In this document: one piece after another, positions 1 through 11,447 of the stretch
Numbering within the stretch: position 1 is the stretch's first letter
Layout: each line of letters begins with the position of its first letter
NCBI RefSeq assembly: GCF_000761215.1
Contig: NZ_CP009438.1
Span: 2,003,501 to 2,067,500 of the forward strand
Direction of reading: 5' to 3'
Length of the DNA stretch: 64,000 nt
Source: Streptomyces glaucescens
GTDB taxonomy: Bacteria > Actinomycetota > Actinomycetes > Streptomycetales > Streptomycetaceae
The notes under the pieces: model-generated
The model's database searches: none
Seen by the model: only the letters and a program-made list of their open reading frames with translations
What the model was told of the DNA's origin: nothing
Program-made: the position numbers and the translations under genes

Positions 1-60
1 CGCGACTACCAGGCTTCGCCCGGTCTCCCTGCCGCGCCGGGGCGCCGCCAGGGTGGGGGC

Positions 61-627
61 ATGACGCGAAACGACTCGACGAACACCCTGACCACCGCTC
101 CGCTGCCGCTGGCCCCCGGGGACTGGGAGCTCGACCCGCTGCACTCGGCCGTCAACTTCACCATCCGCCACCTGGGGATCGCCAAGGTCCGGGGCCGCTT
201 CGCCGAGGTGCGGGCCGCTCTGCACGTCGGTGAGGTGCCGGCGGACGTGCGGGTGACCGCGGAGATCGCCCTGGCCTCCGTCGACACCGGCAATCCGGAC
301 CGGGACGCGCACGTGCGGGCGTCCGACCTGCTCGACGTGGAGAAGCGGCCGACGATGACGTTCCGCTCGACGCGGGTGTTCGGCGCGGGCGAGGACTGGA
401 CCATGGAGGGCGAGCTGACGATCGGCGACGTGACCCGTCCGGTGACGCTCGCCGTGGAGTTCGGCGGTGTGGTGGACGTGCCGGTCGACGGCTCCCGGCA
501 CGCCGGGTTCGAGGCGACGGGCGAGATCCGCCGCAGCGACTTCGGGCTGGACTTCGCCCCGGGGCTGCTGGGCGACACGGTGAAGATCCAGCTGGACATG
601 CAGTTCGTGGAACCGCGGGGCGCCTGA
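61..627 (+). CDS. YceI family protein
   Basis: A 188-residue YceI-like protein. The family has a lipocalin-like beta barrel that binds a polyisoprenoid or similar amphipathic ligand; the ligand here cannot be told from sequence. Family hallmarks visible are WELDPLHSAVNF near residue 22, the RHLGIAKVRGRF segment that follows it, TMTFRSTRV in the middle and the C-terminal FGLDF. There is no signal peptide, so it is probably cytoplasmic like most streptomycete homologues. The ATG follows a G-rich stretch (GGTGGGGGC) that can act as ribosome binding site. It converges with uvrA and the two share a terminator hairpin. Confidence 0.88.
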   Translation: MTRNDSTNTLTTAPLPLAPGDWELDPLHSAVNFTIRHLGIAKVRGRFAEVRAALHVGEVPADVRVTAEIALASVDTGNPDRDAHVRASDLLDVEKRPTMTFRSTRVFGAGEDWTMEGELTIGDVTRPVTLAVEFGGVVDVPVDGSRHAGFEATGEIRRSDFGLDFAPGLLGDTVKIQLDMQFVEPRGA

Positions 628-636
628 GACGCGGAC

Positions 637-679
637 GCGCGGTGCCCGGGGGGAACGGGGGTTCCCCGGGGCACCGCGC
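637..679. terminator. Bidirectional hairpin between yceI and uvrA
   Basis: Arms GCGCGGTGCCC (637-647) and GGGCACCGCGC (669-679) are perfect inverted repeats, and the inner GGGGAA/TTCCCC extends the stem. It lies 10 bp after the yceI stop and 15 bp after the uvrA stop on the other strand, so it fits a shared terminator without a U-tract, as is common in Streptomyces. Confidence 0.75.
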
Positions 680-693
680 ACCGGTGTGGACGC

Positions 694-3699
<3,006 letters not shown>

Positions 3700-3754
3700 G
3701 CCGGTCCGCACCTTTCTTGAGAGAAGTGACAGGGGCGGGGCCCCCGTCCTTCTC

Positions 3755-3777
3755 AGACTAGGGGGAGCCACTGACAA
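3755..3777 (-). promoter_or_regulatory. RecA-NDp/PafBC-type promoter of uvrA
   Basis: Read on the minus strand: TTGTCAGTG, then 8 nt, then TAGTCT. This matches the actinobacterial DNA-damage promoter TTGTCRGTG-N8-TAnnnT exactly. Predicted transcription start is near 3748, giving a leader of about 48 nt before the GTG at 3699. Confidence 0.8.
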
Positions 3778-3909
3778 CGCCGGTCGGATTTCCCGGTCGC
3801 ATAACAATCCCCGACCATCCAGCATGCCCGACGCCGTCACCGACCATATAGCACGTGCATTCGATTAACGGTCCTGGTCCGCCGCCTTCACCCGAAGGAG
3901 TGGTGCGGC

Positions 3910-3915
3910 TAGGGT
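3910..3915 (+). promoter_or_regulatory. -10 element, probable leaderless start for 3923
   Basis: TAGGGT ends 7 nt before the ATG at 3923, so transcription would start at or next to the start codon. No clear -35 hexamer is seen. Confidence 0.5.
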
Positions 3916-3922
3916 CGGCCCC

Positions 3923-4609
3923 ATGATTGATCACGTGCGTGACCTGGCGTCTGTACAGGAGGCGACCGATCGGCTGCTGAGCGCAGCCGCCAAGCTGGAC
4001 AACGCGGACGTGACGCAACCGTCACGGCTGCCGGGCTGGAGCCGCGGCCATGTCCTCGCCCATCTCGCCCGCAACGCGGACGCCCTCGTGAACGTCCTGG
4101 AGGGGCGTCCGATGTACGCCTCCGCCGAGGCCCGGGACGCCGACATCGAGCGGGACGCCCCGCGCCCCCTCGCGGAGCAGCTCACCGACGTCCGCGCGAG
4201 CGGTGAGCGGTTCCAGGAGGCGGGGGCGGCGCCCGCGGACTGGTCGCGGACCGTGGAGCTGCGCAACGGCGTCACCGACACCGCGTCCCGGGTGCCGTTC
4301 CGGCGGTGGGTGGAGGTCGAGCTGCACCACGTGGACCTGGGCGTCGGATACGAGCTGGAGGATCTGCCGGCGGAGTTCACCGAGCGGGAGATCGGCTTCC
4401 TCGCCGACCGGTTCGCCGGGCACCCGGACGTCCCGCCGACCCGGCTGACGGACGGCACGCGCGCGTGGCGCACCGGCCGGGACGCGGACGCCCCCGAGGT
4501 CACCGTGCGGGGCCCGCGAGCCGATCTGCTGGGCTGGCTGGCCGGCCGGCGCGACGGTTCGGCGCTGACGGTGGAGGGCGGTCCGCTGCCCGCCCTGCCC
4601 CCGCTGTGA
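3923..4609 (+). CDS. Maleylpyruvate isomerase family mycothiol-dependent enzyme
   Basis: A 228-residue protein with a DinB-like four-helix N-terminal domain (VRDLASVQEATDRLL, then LPGWSRGHVLAHLARNAD with the metal/thiol-site histidines near residue 43-48) and a C-terminal MDMPI domain (about 135-225, with VELHHVDLG). The family catalyses mycothiol-dependent reactions such as maleylpyruvate isomerisation, but many members are uncharacterised thiol transferases. No aromatic catabolism genes are nearby, so the substrate is unknown. A -10 element 7 nt before the ATG suggests a leaderless mRNA. It is divergent from uvrA. Confidence 0.85.
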   Translation: MIDHVRDLASVQEATDRLLSAAAKLDNADVTQPSRLPGWSRGHVLAHLARNADALVNVLEGRPMYASAEARDADIERDAPRPLAEQLTDVRASGERFQEAGAAPADWSRTVELRNGVTDTASRVPFRRWVEVELHHVDLGVGYELEDLPAEFTEREIGFLADRFAGHPDVPPTRLTDGTRAWRTGRDADAPEVTVRGPRADLLGWLAGRRDGSALTVEGGPLPALPPL

Positions 4610-4647
4610 CCCCGGCCGGCGAACTGCCCGGGGCGGGTCCGCCGCCC

Positions 4648-4653
4648 TAGACT
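4648..4653 (+). promoter_or_regulatory. -10 element, probable leaderless start for 4661
   Basis: TAGACT is followed by 7 nt and the ATG at 4661, the spacing expected for a leaderless transcript. Confidence 0.5.
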
Positions 4654-4660
4654 GACGGCC

Positions 4661-5317
4661 ATGACGTACAGCGGACAGGTGACGGTCGGCGGCCCGGCGG
4701 ACGTGCACGAGCTCAAGGACCTGATGATCACGAAGATCGCGGTCGGCCCGATGGACAACAACGCCTATCTGCTGCGTTGCCGGGCCACCGACGAGCAGCT
4801 GCTGATCGACGCGGCCAACGAGGCACAGACCCTGCTGGGCATGATCGGTGACGACGGCATCGCCTCCGTCGTCACCACCCACCGGCACGGGGACCACTGG
4901 CAGGCTCTCGCCGAGGTCGTCGCCGCCACCGGGGCCCGCACGTACGCGGGCCGGGACGACGCCGAGGGCATCCCCGTGCCGACCGACGTCCTGGTCGACG
5001 ACGGGGACGTCATCCGGGTGGGACAGGTGGAGCTGACCGCGCGCCACCTCGTGGGCCACACAGCCGGCTCGATCGCGCTCGTCTACGACGACCCGCACGG
5101 CCACCCCCATGTGTTCACGGGCGACTGCCTCTTCCCGGGCGGCGTGGGGAACACGCACAAGGACCCGGAGGCGTTCGCCAGCCTCATCCACGACGTGGAG
5201 ACGAAGCTCTTCGCCGTCCTCCCGGACGAGACCTGGGTCTATCCGGGGCACGGCGACGACACCACGCTGGGCGCGGAGCGTCCCCACCTGCCGGAGTGGC
5301 ACCGGCGCGGGTGGTGA
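4661..5317 (+). CDS. MBL-fold metallo-hydrolase (glyoxalase II-like)
   Basis: A 218-residue metallo-beta-lactamase-fold protein. The di-metal motif THRHGDHW lies near residue 68-75; further ligands are in GHTAGSIALV, the FTGDCLFPGG aspartate and the C-terminal PGHGDDTT histidine. The layout resembles glyoxalase II or sulfur-dioxygenase-like hydrolases, which act on thioesters or persulfides. The substrate cannot be assigned. It starts 51 bp after the MDMPI gene on the same strand, so both may serve low-molecular-weight thiol chemistry (inference). Confidence 0.87.
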   Translation: MTYSGQVTVGGPADVHELKDLMITKIAVGPMDNNAYLLRCRATDEQLLIDAANEAQTLLGMIGDDGIASVVTTHRHGDHWQALAEVVAATGARTYAGRDDAEGIPVPTDVLVDDGDVIRVGQVELTARHLVGHTAGSIALVYDDPHGHPHVFTGDCLFPGGVGNTHKDPEAFASLIHDVETKLFAVLPDETWVYPGHGDDTTLGAERPHLPEWHRRGW

Positions 5318-5631
5318 ACACCGCCCGCGAAGGCGGGGCCGGGCCGGGGCGTGCGCCGCTCGACGCGCGCCCCGTGTGAACCGACTGCACGCTCCGGCGC
5401 CCCGTGCGCGCTCCCGGCGCACGCGGTCGCGCGGTCCACTGGAGGCAGCCCCGCGCGGGACGACGGCTCCCGCGCGGCACGGGCCGCCGGTCCCTTCCTC
5501 CCGCCCTCGGCCGGCGGCCCAAGGCCCGCTGTGGCAGCGCCCGTTCACACGCGCGCAACACCCGTTCCCACCATGCGGACACTCACTGGCGTGACCTCGA
5601 CAAACGCGGTCCGCACTGCCAGTCTCCCGCC
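5318..5631. other. Intergenic region upstream of the amino-acid ABC operon
   Basis: 314 bp without a convincing gene. Small reading frames on both strands are Arg/Pro-rich and look like high-G+C noise. It should hold the promoter of the ABC operon, but I see no TTGAC-like -35 with a matching -10. Confidence 0.5.
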
Positions 5632-6516
5632 ATGCGATCCGTCCACCGCGCGCCCCGCCGCGCCGTCGCCGCCGTCACCGTCGCCCTGCTCGCCACCGCC
5701 GTCGCCTGTGCCCCGCAGCCGGAGGAGGACACGGCCACCGGACCGTCCGGGTCCCCGGGGAACGGCTGCGTCCAGGGCGAACTGGCGACGAAGACCCCCG
5801 GCAGGCTCACGATCGCGACCGACGAACCCGCGTACGAGCCGTGGTTCCGGGACGGCGATCCCGCGAGCGGCGAGGGCTTCGAGTCCGCGGTGGCGTACGC
5901 CGTCGCCGAGCGGCTCGGGTACGGCAAGGGCGCCGTGGTCTGGCAGCGCGTGCCCTTCAACAAGGCGTTCGCACCCGGCGCGAAGACGTTCGACTTCGAC
6001 ATCAACCAGGTCTCCATCAGCGACGAGCGCAGGAAGGCGGTGGACTTCTCCGCCGGTTACTACGACGTGCGCCAGGCCGTCATCGCGCTGAAGGGCTCCA
6101 AGGCGGCGAAGGCGAAGAGCGTCGCGGACCTCAAGGACGTCACGCTGGGCGCGCAGGTCGGCACCACGAGCCTGCGGTACATCGAGGACGTGGTGCGGCC
6201 CGAGCGGCCGGCGGCCGTCTACGCCAGGAACGACCAGGCGAAGTCGGCGCTGCGGAACGGTCAGGTCGACGCCGTCGTCACCGACCTGCCCACCGCCTTC
6301 TACATCACCGCGGCCGAGGTGACGGACGCCGAGATCGTCGGCCAGTTCGAGAACCGGGGCTCCGCGCGGGAGCAGTTCGGGCTCGTGCTCGACAAGGGCA
6401 GCGCGCTCACCGGGTGCGTCACGGCCGCCGTGGAGGCGCTGCGCCGGGACGGCACCCTGGCGGAACTGGAGCAGCGGTGGCTGTCCGACGCCGTCGACGC
6501 CCCGGTGCTGAAGTGA
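5632..6516 (+). CDS. Amino-acid ABC transporter, substrate-binding lipoprotein
   Basis: A 294-residue family 3 solute-binding protein. The N-terminus MRSVHRAPRRAVAAVTVALL is a signal sequence ending in the lipobox TAVAC, so the mature protein is a lipoprotein from that cysteine (about residue 24). The SBP family 3 fold follows, with LTIATDEPAYEPWF at the start, FDFDINQVSISDERRK in the middle and VDAVVTDLPTAFY near residue 210. It delivers a polar amino acid to the permease encoded next, with which it overlaps by 4 bp (GTGA). An upstream in-frame start was rejected because it would bury the signal peptide. Confidence 0.9.
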   Translation: MRSVHRAPRRAVAAVTVALLATAVACAPQPEEDTATGPSGSPGNGCVQGELATKTPGRLTIATDEPAYEPWFRDGDPASGEGFESAVAYAVAERLGYGKGAVVWQRVPFNKAFAPGAKTFDFDINQVSISDERRKAVDFSAGYYDVRQAVIALKGSKAAKAKSVADLKDVTLGAQVGTTSLRYIEDVVRPERPAAVYARNDQAKSALRNGQVDAVVTDLPTAFYITAAEVTDAEIVGQFENRGSAREQFGLVLDKGSALTGCVTAAVEALRRDGTLAELEQRWLSDAVDAPVLK

Positions 6517-7394
6517 CCCTCGCGAAGGACGCGCGGGGCACCGAGGACCCGTACGTCCCGTCGGAGCGCCGGCTGGAGCGGGAGCGGTACAAGCGGGCCC
6601 GCGCGCGCCGCGCCACCGCCGTCGCGGCGCTGTCGACCCTGGTGACCGGCGTCGTGCTGTACCTGGTCGTGGTGAACGCGCCGGGCTGGCAGCGCACCAG
6701 GGAGACCTTCTTCGACTGGGGTTACGCGCGTGAGGCCTTCCCGAAGGTGCTCGAAGGGCTCTGGCTGAACGTCCGGCTGCTGCTGGTGTGCGGGGCCGCC
6801 GTGCTGGTCCTCGGCATGCTCGTCGCCGTCGCGCGCACCCTGCGCGGCCCGGTGTTCCTCCCGCTGCGTGTGCTGGCCGCCGCGTACACGGACTTCTTCC
6901 GCGGGCTGCCGCTGATCATCACTCTGATGATCGTGGTCCTCGGCGTCCCGGCGCTGCGCCTCCAGGGGGTGACCGTCGACCCGGTGCTGCTGGGCGGGAC
7001 CGCGCTGACGCTGACGTACTCGGCGTACGTCGCGGAGGTGTTCCGCGCGGGCATCGAGTCCGTCCACCCCTCGCAGCGCGCCGCGGCCCGCTCGCTCGGC
7101 CTGACCGGCCGGCAGGCGCTGCGGCACGTGGTGCTGCCGCAGGCGGTGCGCCGGCAGGTGCCGCCGCTGCTGAACGACCTGGTGTCGCTCCAGAAGGACA
7201 CCGGCCTGGTGTCGATCGGCGGCGCGGTGGACGCCGTGCGCGCGGCGGACATCATCGTCGGCCGCAGCCTGAACTACACGCCGTACATCGTCGCGGGCCT
7301 GGTGTTCGTGGCGCTGACCATTCCGATGACCCGCCTCACGGACTGGGTGACGGCCCGGACGGAGCGCCGGCGGGCCCAGGGAGGAGCCACATGA
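6513..7394 (+). CDS. Amino-acid ABC transporter permease
   Basis: A 293-residue inner-membrane permease of the His/Glu/Gln/Arg (HisM-type) family. It has an N-terminal basic cytoplasmic stretch, a first membrane span (AALSTLVTGVVLYLVVV), then the transporter core with four further spans. The EAA loop that contacts the ATPase reads AAARSLGLTGRQALRHVVLPQAVR. The GTG start overlaps the binding-protein stop and the stop overlaps the ATPase ATG, so the three genes are translationally coupled. Only one permease gene is present, so it probably works as a homodimer. Confidence 0.9.
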   Translation: MTLAKDARGTEDPYVPSERRLERERYKRARARRATAVAALSTLVTGVVLYLVVVNAPGWQRTRETFFDWGYAREAFPKVLEGLWLNVRLLLVCGAAVLVLGMLVAVARTLRGPVFLPLRVLAAAYTDFFRGLPLIITLMIVVLGVPALRLQGVTVDPVLLGGTALTLTYSAYVAEVFRAGIESVHPSQRAAARSLGLTGRQALRHVVLPQAVRRQVPPLLNDLVSLQKDTGLVSIGGAVDAVRAADIIVGRSLNYTPYIVAGLVFVALTIPMTRLTDWVTARTERRRAQGGAT

Positions 7395-8152
7395 GCGAGG
7401 CCCCCGGCGCCCCGGTGCTGCGGATGGAGTCCGTCCGCAAGACCTTCGGCGGCTCGGTCGTGCTGCGGGACGTCTGCCTGGAGGTCGCTCCGCACACGGT
7501 GACGGCCCTGATCGGCGCCTCCGGGTCCGGGAAGTCGACCCTGCTGCGGTGCGCGAATCTGCTGGAGGAGATCGACGACGGGGCGATCTGGCTGGACGGC
7601 GAGGAGATCACCGACCCGCGTGTGGACCAGGACGCGGTACGGCGCCGGATCGGCGTGGTCTTCCAGGCGTACAACCTCTTCCCGCACATGACGGTGCTGG
7701 AGAACATCACCCTCGCCCCGCGCCGCGTGCACGGCGTGCCCCGCGCGGAGGCGGAGGAACGGGCCCGGGAACTGCTGGAGCGGCTGGGGCTGGGCGACAG
7801 GGCCGGCGCGTACCCGGACCGGCTCAGCGGTGGCCAGCAGCAGCGGGTGGCCATCGTGCGCGCCCTGGCGGTACGGCCCCGGCTGCTGCTGCTCGACGAG
7901 ATCACCGCGGCGCTGGATCCGGAGCTGGTGGGCGAGGTCCTGGCCGTCGTCCGCGACCTCAAGGACGACGGCATGACCATGGTGCTGGCGACGCACGAGA
8001 TGGGCTTCGCGCGGGAGGTCGCCGACCAGGTCTGTTTCCTGGACGGAGGAGTCGTGCTGGAGCGCGGCAGCGCCGAACAGGTCTTCGGCGACCCGCGTCA
8101 GGAGCGCACACGGAGCTTCCTGCGGCGCGTCGTCGAGGCGGGGCGCCTGTGA
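7391..8152 (+). CDS. Amino-acid ABC transporter ATP-binding protein
   Basis: A 253-residue ABC ATPase of the GlnQ/HisP type, the energy subunit for the permease encoded upstream. Walker A is [11 protein letters not shown] near residue 42, the Q-loop is VFQAYNLFPHMTVLENI, the signature is RLSGGQQQRVAI, Walker B is LLLLDEITAALDPE and the switch histidine is in LATHEMGFA. The ATG overlaps the permease stop codon (ATGA). It is the last gene of the operon and converges with aroQ. Confidence 0.93.
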   Translation: MSEAPGAPVLRMESVRKTFGGSVVLRDVCLEVAPHTVTALIGASGSGKSTLLRCANLLEEIDDGAIWLDGEEITDPRVDQDAVRRRIGVVFQAYNLFPHMTVLENITLAPRRVHGVPRAEAEERARELLERLGLGDRAGAYPDRLSGGQQQRVAIVRALAVRPRLLLLDEITAALDPELVGEVLAVVRDLKDDGMTMVLATHEMGFAREVADQVCFLDGGVVLERGSAEQVFGDPRQERTRSFLRRVVEAGRL

Positions 8153-8268
8153 GCGCCGTGCGGGACCGGAGCGGGGCGGGACGGGGGCGGGCGTCGTGCG
8201 TTCGTGCGGGCGGCGGGCGGCGCCCGGGGGTGAGGCGTGTCGGCGCGGGACGGCGGCCGGGCCAGGCG

Positions 8269-8742
8269 TCAGGTATCCGTACGGGTCGGTCCGAGCAGCG
8301 CGGCGATCCGCTGCACGCCGAACGCGTAGCCCTGGACCCCGCATCCCGCGATGACGCCGTCCGCGCGCAGGGAGACGTAGGAGAGGTGCCGGAACGACTC
8401 CCGCTTGTGGATGTTGGAGATGTGGACCTCGACCACCGGCATGCCGTCACAGGTGTTCAGCGCGTCGAGGAGGGCGATGGAGGTGTGCGTGTAGGCACCG
8501 GGGTTGATGACGATCCCGCAGTGGTTCCGCCGCGCCTCGTGGATCCAGTCGATCAGCTCGCCCTCGTGGTTGGACTGGCGCAGGTCCACCGTGCCGCCGT
8601 GCGCGGCCGCCGCCTCGGCGCACAGCGCCTCGACGTCGGCGAGGGTCTCGGATCCGTAGATCTCCGGCTGGCGCTGCCCGAGGAGGTTCAGGTTGGGGCC
8701 GTTGAGAATCATGATCGGGGCGTTCGCCAGGGTGCGGGGCAC
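8269..8742 (-). CDS. aroQ: Type II 3-dehydroquinate dehydratase
   Basis: Third step of the shikimate pathway: dehydration of 3-dehydroquinate to 3-dehydroshikimate. The 157-residue product carries the type II signatures: [19 protein letters not shown] (with the catalytic tyrosine), [13 protein letters not shown], the [10 protein letters not shown] asparagine motif, and [15 protein letters not shown] with the catalytic histidine. The length is typical for the dodecameric enzyme. The GTG start has a GGAGG 4 nt upstream. No other aro gene is adjacent. Confidence 0.95.
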   Translation of the reverse strand: MPRTLANAPIMILNGPNLNLLGQRQPEIYGSETLADVEALCAEAAAAHGGTVDLRQSNHEGELIDWIHEARRNHCGIVINPGAYTHTSIALLDALNTCDGMPVVEVHISNIHKRESFRHLSYVSLRADGVIAGCGVQGYAFGVQRIAALLGPTRTDT

Positions 8743-8827
8743 TGTTCCTCCGGTCCGGTCGGGGGCGGTCCGGCGGGACCGCCGCTCGCCCCCGGTTTAT
8801 CACGGTGCGCGCGCGGGCGACCGGCCC

Positions 8828-8833
8828 TACCCT
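8828..8833 (+). promoter_or_regulatory. -10 element, probable leaderless start for 8840
   Basis: TACCCT is followed by 6 nt and the ATG at 8840. This fits a leaderless transcript for the frameshifted carboxypeptidase gene. Confidence 0.45.
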
Positions 8834-8839
8834 CCCGTC

Positions 8840-9882
8840 ATGATCACACCCGTGTACCCGCCCAAGCCCTCCCCCGGTGACCGCATAGCCGTCGTCTCGC
8901 CGGCCAGTGGCCTGCCCGGCCTCTTCCCGCTCCCCTACGAACTGGGCCTGCGCCGCCTGCGCGAGGAGTACGGCTCGAACCGGTCGAGTACCCGGCGACG
9001 CGGAAGCCGGGCGCGACGCCCGCGGAACGGGCCGACGACCTCCACGCCGCCTTCGCCGATCCGGACGTCAAGGCGGTGATCGCCACCATCGGCGGCGACG
9101 ACCAGATCACCGTGCTGCCGCTGCTGGACCGGGAGTTGATCCGCGCCCGTCCCAAGCCGTTCATCGGCATGAGCGACAACACCAATCTGCTGGCCTTCCT
9201 GCGCAACACGGGCATCGTCGGCTACCACGGGGCGAGCGTGATGGTCGAGCTGGGCCGCCCCGGCGCCATGAACCCGCAGACCGCCGACTCGCTGCGCGCG
9301 GCCCTGTTCACCTCCGGTCCGTACGAGCTGCGCCCCGCCGACCGCTGGAACGACGTGGACCGCGACTGGGCCGACCCCGCCACCTTCGACGAGGAGCCGC
9401 CCAGCCGCCCCGGCACCGGCTGGACCTGGGTGAACGCCGACCGGGTGGTGGAGGGCCGGGGCTGGGGCGGCAACCTGGAGATCCTCGGCTGGCTGCTGAT
9501 GGCCGACCGCGAGATCGCCGAGCCGGAGGAGTACGAGGGCGACGTGCTGTTCCTGGAGACCTCGGAGGAGCTGCCGAGCGCCGCGGAGGTCTTCCGCACC
9601 CTGCGGAACATGGGTGAGCGCGGCCTGCTGGGGCGCTTCTCCGCGCTGCTGATGGCCCGGGCCAAGACCTGGTCCTTCGAGCGGCCCAACAGCCCGGAGG
9701 AGGCCGCCCGTTACGCCGCCGACCAGCGCGAGGCCGTGCTGAGCGCGATGCGCGCGTACGCCCCCGGCACCCCCGTCGTCTTCGATGTGGACTTCGGGCA
9801 CACCGATCCGCAGGTGGTGATCCCGTACGGCGGTACCGTGCGCGTCGACGGCCCGGCCCGGCGCATCACGGTCACGTACTGA
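8840..9882 (+). pseudogene. LD-carboxypeptidase (S66/MccF-like), frameshifted
   Basis: The first 45 codons encode MITPVYPPKPSPGDRIAVVS... up to LREEYG and then run into a nonsense frame that stops at 9079. The rest of the S66 protein continues in the +1 frame, from EPVEYPATRKPGATPAERA through IGGDDQITVLPLLD, the nucleophile motif GMSDNTNLLAF and the end at 9882. Inserting one C near 8973-8975 (GGCTCG to GGCCTCG) would restore a protein of about 347 residues, normal for MccF-type LD-carboxypeptidases, which cleave tetrapeptides or microcin-like adducts. It is either a recent single-base deletion or a sequencing error; the intact downstream coding bias favours a recent event or an error. Confidence 0.88.
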
Positions 9883-9943
9883 CGCGCACCGGCACCTCCG
9901 CGCGCCCCCGTAACCGGCTGTCACGGTGGGTAGTTGTCGCGGC

Positions 9944-11254
9944 ATGCACGACGTACGCACCGTAAGGGCGCCCTCCATGCTGCGGCTCGCGACCGCCGCC
10001 CTGGCCGGCACGGCCATCGAGTTCTACGACTTCTTCGTCTACGGGACCGCGGCGGCGCTGGTCCTCGGACCGCTGTTCTTCCCGACCGTCTCGCCGCTGG
10101 CGGGCACCCTGGCGGCGTTCGCCGCGTTCGGGGTCGGCTTCGTGGCCCGCCCGCTCGGCTCGGTGCTCTTCGGGCACATCGGGGACCGGCACGGACGACG
10201 GCCGGTCCTCGTCGCCTCGCTGCTGCTGACGGGGGCCTCCACGGTCGCGGTCGGCTGCCTGCCGACGTACGGCACCATCGGGACGGCGGCTCCGCTGCTC
10301 CTCGTCGTCCTGCGCTTCCTGCAAGGGCTGGGCCTCGGCGGGGAGTGGGGCGGGGCCGTGCTGCTGACCGCCGAGCACGCGCCCGCCGAGCGGCGCGCCC
10401 TGTGGTCGAGCTTCCCGCAGGTCGGGCCCGCGGTGGGCTTCCTGCTCGCCAACGGCTCGATGCTGGCCCTGTCGGCCACCCTGTCCGAGGCGCAGTTCGC
10501 CCAGTGGGGCTGGCGGGTGCCGTTCTGGGCGGCCGGGGTGCTGGCCGTGGTGGGGCTGTGGCTGCGCTCGTCGCTCGCCGAGAGCCCCCGCTTCCTGGAG
10601 ATCGAGGAACCCGCGCGCGTGCCGATCGCCGAGGTCGTGCGCGACCACTGGCGGCTGGTCCTGCTCACCGCCGGCGCGCTCGCCGTCGGCTACGCGATCT
10701 TCTATGCCGTGACCACGTGGTCCCTCGCCTACGCCACCGAACGGCTGGAGGTCGGCCGCAGCGTCATGCTGGCCTGCGTGATGGCCGCCGTGGTGATCAA
10801 GGGCGCGCTCACCCCGGTCGCGGCGGTGCTCGGCGACCGGTACGGGCGCCGGCCGATGTGCCTGGCCGGCTGTACGGCCGCCGCCCTGTGGATGTTCCCG
10901 ATGGTCGCGCTGCTCGCCACCGGTGCGCCGCTGCTGATGTTCCTCGGGTTCCTCGGCGCGATGCTCTCGTTCATCACGATGTTCGCGGTGATCGCGGCCT
11001 ACCTGCCCGAGTTGTACGAGCCCCGGGTGCGCTGCACCGGCGCCGCCGTCGGCTACAACCTGGGCGGTGTGCTCGGCGGCGCGCTCACCCCGATCGCGGC
11101 GACCGCGCTGGCCGAGCAGGGCGGCCGGGTGCCGTGGGCCGTCGGGGCCTATCTGACCGGGATCGCGCTGCTCAGCCTCGGGTGCTTCGTGCTGCTGCCG
11201 GAGACCCGCCCGGCACCGGCGGCCGCGCCGAAGCCGGCGCCGGTCATGGACTGA
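9944..11254 (+). CDS. MFS transporter, MHS (metabolite:H+ symporter) family
   Basis: A 436-residue major facilitator of the metabolite:H+ symporter branch (ProP/KgtP/ShiA-like). Family marks are GTAIEFYDFFVYGTAAALV near the N-terminus, the loop 2-3 motif GHIGDRHGRRPVL, RFLQGLGLGGEWGGAVLL in helix 4, and GDRYGRRPM in the mid-loop. Twelve membrane spans are apparent. The substrate is unknown; relatives take up proline/betaine, citrate, shikimate or ketoglutarate. The ATG at 9944 was preferred over GTG at 9926 because homologues begin just before RTVRAPSMLRL. A terminator hairpin overlaps the stop codon. Confidence 0.88.
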   Translation: MHDVRTVRAPSMLRLATAALAGTAIEFYDFFVYGTAAALVLGPLFFPTVSPLAGTLAAFAAFGVGFVARPLGSVLFGHIGDRHGRRPVLVASLLLTGASTVAVGCLPTYGTIGTAAPLLLVVLRFLQGLGLGGEWGGAVLLTAEHAPAERRALWSSFPQVGPAVGFLLANGSMLALSATLSEAQFAQWGWRVPFWAAGVLAVVGLWLRSSLAESPRFLEIEEPARVPIAEVVRDHWRLVLLTAGALAVGYAIFYAVTTWSLAYATERLEVGRSVMLACVMAAVVIKGALTPVAAVLGDRYGRRPMCLAGCTAAALWMFPMVALLATGAPLLMFLGFLGAMLSFITMFAVIAAYLPELYEPRVRCTGAAVGYNLGGVLGGALTPIAATALAEQGGRVPWAVGAYLTGIALLSLGCFVLLPETRPAPAAAPKPAPVMD

Positions 11255-11272
11255 CGGCGCCGGCTTCGGCGC
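11225..11272 (+). terminator. Hairpin overlapping the MHS transporter stop codon
   Basis: Perfect 18-bp inverted repeat, arms 11225-11242 and 11255-11272, with a 12-nt loop (GTCATGGACTGA) that contains the stop codon. There is no U-tract. The terminator therefore overlaps coding sequence. Confidence 0.7.
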
Positions 11273-11437
11273 GGCTGGGCCGGGGCACGGAGCGGCTCGG
11301 CCGGCAGGGAGCGGCTGGGCCGAGGCAGGGAACGGCTGGGCCGGGGCAGGGAACGGCTGGGCCGGGGCAGGGAACGGCTGGGCCGGGGCAGGGAACGGCT
11401 GGGCCGGGGCAGGGAACGGCTGGGCCGGGCACGGACC
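11270..11437. repeat. 21-bp tandem repeat array
   Basis: About eight head-to-tail units of 21 bp. Four are identical (11328-11348, 11349-11369, 11370-11390, 11391-11411), with the core GGCTGGGCCGGGGCA; diverged units flank them on both sides. The array fills the space between the convergent MHS transporter and Ca2+/H+ antiporter genes. The unit length is a multiple of 3, but no gene appears to use it. Confidence 0.9.
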
Positions 11438-11447
11438 GGCGGGCCGG

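Noticed and set aside
3700..3922. LexA (SOS) box upstream of uvrA
   Set aside because: I looked for CGAAC-N4-GTTCG-like palindromes upstream of uvrA, uvrB, ogt and polA and found none; the RecA-NDp-type pattern explains these promoters better.
9926..9943. GTG start for the MHS transporter
   Set aside because: It adds six residues (GSCRG) not expected in the family; the ATG at 9944 is closer to the conserved start.
11328..11411. Possible CRISPR array
   Set aside because: The 21-bp units are strictly tandem with no spacers, and no cas genes are present.
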